Source: Halalkalicoccus subterraneus
GTDB lineage: Archaea > Halobacteriota > Halobacteria > Halobacteriales > Halalkalicoccaceae
Length of the DNA stretch: 64,000 nucleotides
Assembly: GCF_003697815.1 (NCBI RefSeq)
Contig: NZ_RDQG01000078.1
Location: 1 to 64,000, forward strand
Direction: 5' to 3'
The number at the start of each line of letters is the position of its first letter. The first letter of the stretch is position 1. Shown here in pieces: positions 63,171-64,000 of the stretch. Made by a program: the position numbers and the translations under genes. The notes beneath the pieces are model-generated. The model saw only the letters and a program-made list of their open reading frames with translations, ran no database searches and was not told where the DNA came from.

Positions 63171-64000
63171 ATGCCTCCACTCCAAAATATGACCGCTGAT
63201 GTCGAGGTAGAGAATATCGGCGGTATCGATGCTACCTCTGTCGAGTTCACTCCCGGTGTTACGATCCTCGCGGGACGGAACGCAACCAATCGAACGTCGT
63301 TTCTCCAATCACTGATGGCAGCCCTCGGGAGCGACCGAGCGTCGCTCAAAGGGGACGCTGATCACGGCTCAGTGTCGCTGACCCTCGATGATGAGACCTA
63401 TACTCGCGAGTTGACGCGCACAAATAGTGACATTGCGTTCGCCGGCAATCCATACCTCGATGATCCACAGCTGGCCGATCTATTCGCGTTCCTGCTTGAG
63501 TCCAATCCGGCTCGACGCGCTGTTGTTCGAGATGATGACCTCCGAGAGCTGATTCTCCGACCGGTTGATGTCGAGGAAATCGAAGCTCGGATCAGTCAAT
63601 TGCAGGCCGAAAAACGCAGTATCGACAAACAACTCTCGGAACTGTCCGAAGCCCAGCGTGAACACGGTTCGCTGGAAGAAGAGCATGCACGCGTCACAAC
63701 ACAGCTTGAGGATGCCAAAACAGATCTCGAAGACGCGCGTGAAACACTACAGACAGCCCAGCAATCCGATACCAAAAATACAGGCTCGGACCAACTCGAC
63801 GAACTGCAGGAAACACAGTCCCAGCTCGAGGATGTCACCTATAACTTGGAAACCGAGCGAGAGAGTGTTTCTTCGCTCGAAGACGAACACACCGATATCG
63901 AAGCAGAGCTTGAAGACCTCCCGACGATTGATGAGGACGAACTCGACGATTTAGCCAGCGAGATCGAGCAGATTCGGGGTCGAAAGCGGGAACTCGATGA
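63171..64000 (+). CDS. Archaea-specific SMC-like ATPase, partial at window edge
   Basis: An open frame running off the right edge (276 codons visible). N-terminal ABC-type part: 'VEFTPGVTILAGRNATNRTS' where the Walker A lysine is replaced (GRNATNRTS), then 'FLQSLMAALGSDRASLKG' and 'YTRELTRTN'. From about residue 140 a long coiled coil begins ('AEKRSIDKQLSELSEAQREH', 'LDELQETQSQLEDV'). This is the layout of haloarchaeal SMC-related proteins (Rad50-like). The start is ATG 63171 or, six codons later, 63189. A chromosome-organisation or repair role is inferred from the family. Confidence 0.88.
   Translation, partial: MPPLQNMTADVEVENIGGIDATSVEFTPGVTILAGRNATNRTSFLQSLMAALGSDRASLKGDADHGSVSLTLDDETYTRELTRTNSDIAFAGNPYLDDPQLADLFAFLLESNPARRAVVRDDDLRELILRPVDVEEIEARISQLQAEKRSIDKQLSELSEAQREHGSLEEEHARVTTQLEDAKTDLEDARETLQTAQQSDTKNTGSDQLDELQETQSQLEDVTYNLETERESVSSLEDEHTDIEAELEDLPTIDEDELDDLASEIEQIRGRKRELD

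Noticed and set aside
1-64000. CRISPR array or rRNA genes
   Set aside because: No regularly spaced direct repeats and no rRNA-like sequence found; the hairpin copies are far apart and not array-like.

Overview
The window is from a haloarchaeon (class Halobacteria). The proteins are strongly acidic, and there are several bacterio-opsin-activator-type (HTH_10/Bat) regulators, AsnC-TRASH metal regulators, DUF5789-type and DUF302 proteins, a haloarchaeal-type PadR protein, small CxxC zinc-ribbon proteins, a Tat-type signal, and promoters so close to start codons that leaderless mRNAs are likely. The genus cannot be fixed from the sequence. Gene density is low, intergenic DNA is AT-rich, and more than a dozen genes are broken, so the segment looks like a decaying accessory region. 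A tRNA-Thr-like gene and RNase HI also lie in it.

Layout: (1) 0-4.5 kb: AbrB-type protein, DUF5789 protein, GH37 trehalase, remnant of a serine recombinase. (2) 4.5-13.2 kb: copper island with two 17-cysteine Csp-type copper-storage proteins, DUF4396 membrane protein, ion channel, frameshifted DUF302 gene, internally deleted multicopper oxidase, CopA ATPase, two AsnC-TRASH regulators and a CopZ chaperone. (3) 13.8-19.5 kb: transporters (TauE/SafE, bile-acid-symporter family, EamA), a 5'-truncated rhodanese and a Bat-type regulator. (4) 19.6-25 kb: sulfur-trafficking cluster: DUF302, DsrE-like, TusA, and divergently a rhodanese/persulfide-dioxygenase fusion, two YeeE/YedE halves, a tiny membrane protein, TauE/SafE and a winged-helix regulator. 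(5) 25-33 kb: VIT1/CCC1 and TRIC membrane proteins, M14/AstE-like hydrolase, SPFH protein, Na/Ca exchanger, cystathionine gamma-synthase-type enzyme. (6) 33.5-39.8 kb: GC-rich block with a PHP phosphoesterase, a degenerate resolvase-like DNA-binding protein and a tightly coupled four-gene operon: sulfotransferase, guanidino-modifying (GME) enzyme, APS kinase fused to an HxGH nucleotidyltransferase, argininosuccinate synthase. (7) 40-64 kb: cold-shock proteins, Bat regulators, small zinc-ribbon proteins, DoxX, tRNA-Thr, RNase HI, glutamate dehydrogenase, a 960-residue PAS/GAF/HTH_10 sensor-regulator, DJ-1/PfpI, PadR, TRAM protein, and a partial SMC-like ATPase at the right edge, interspersed with remnants (MFS, glycosyltransferase 2, SDF symporter, DUF6788).

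How the parts work together: the copper island combines sensing, efflux, chaperoning and buffering, but its periplasmic-type oxidase and DUF302 partner are broken here. The sulfur cluster pairs uptake of thiosulfate-type sulfur with intracellular persulfide carriers and a sulfite exporter. Its main operon and its putative regulator share a 12-bp motif at exactly the same distance (48 bp) from the start codon. The four-gene sulfotransferase operon could make and donate PAPS to a guanidino- or ureido-bearing molecule, and is the best candidate here for an undescribed pathway.

A dispersed ~46-bp hairpin (arms CCTTGTGCAAC / GTTGCACAAGG) occurs five times plus one half site, usually beside or inside broken genes, and is the most striking non-coding signal.
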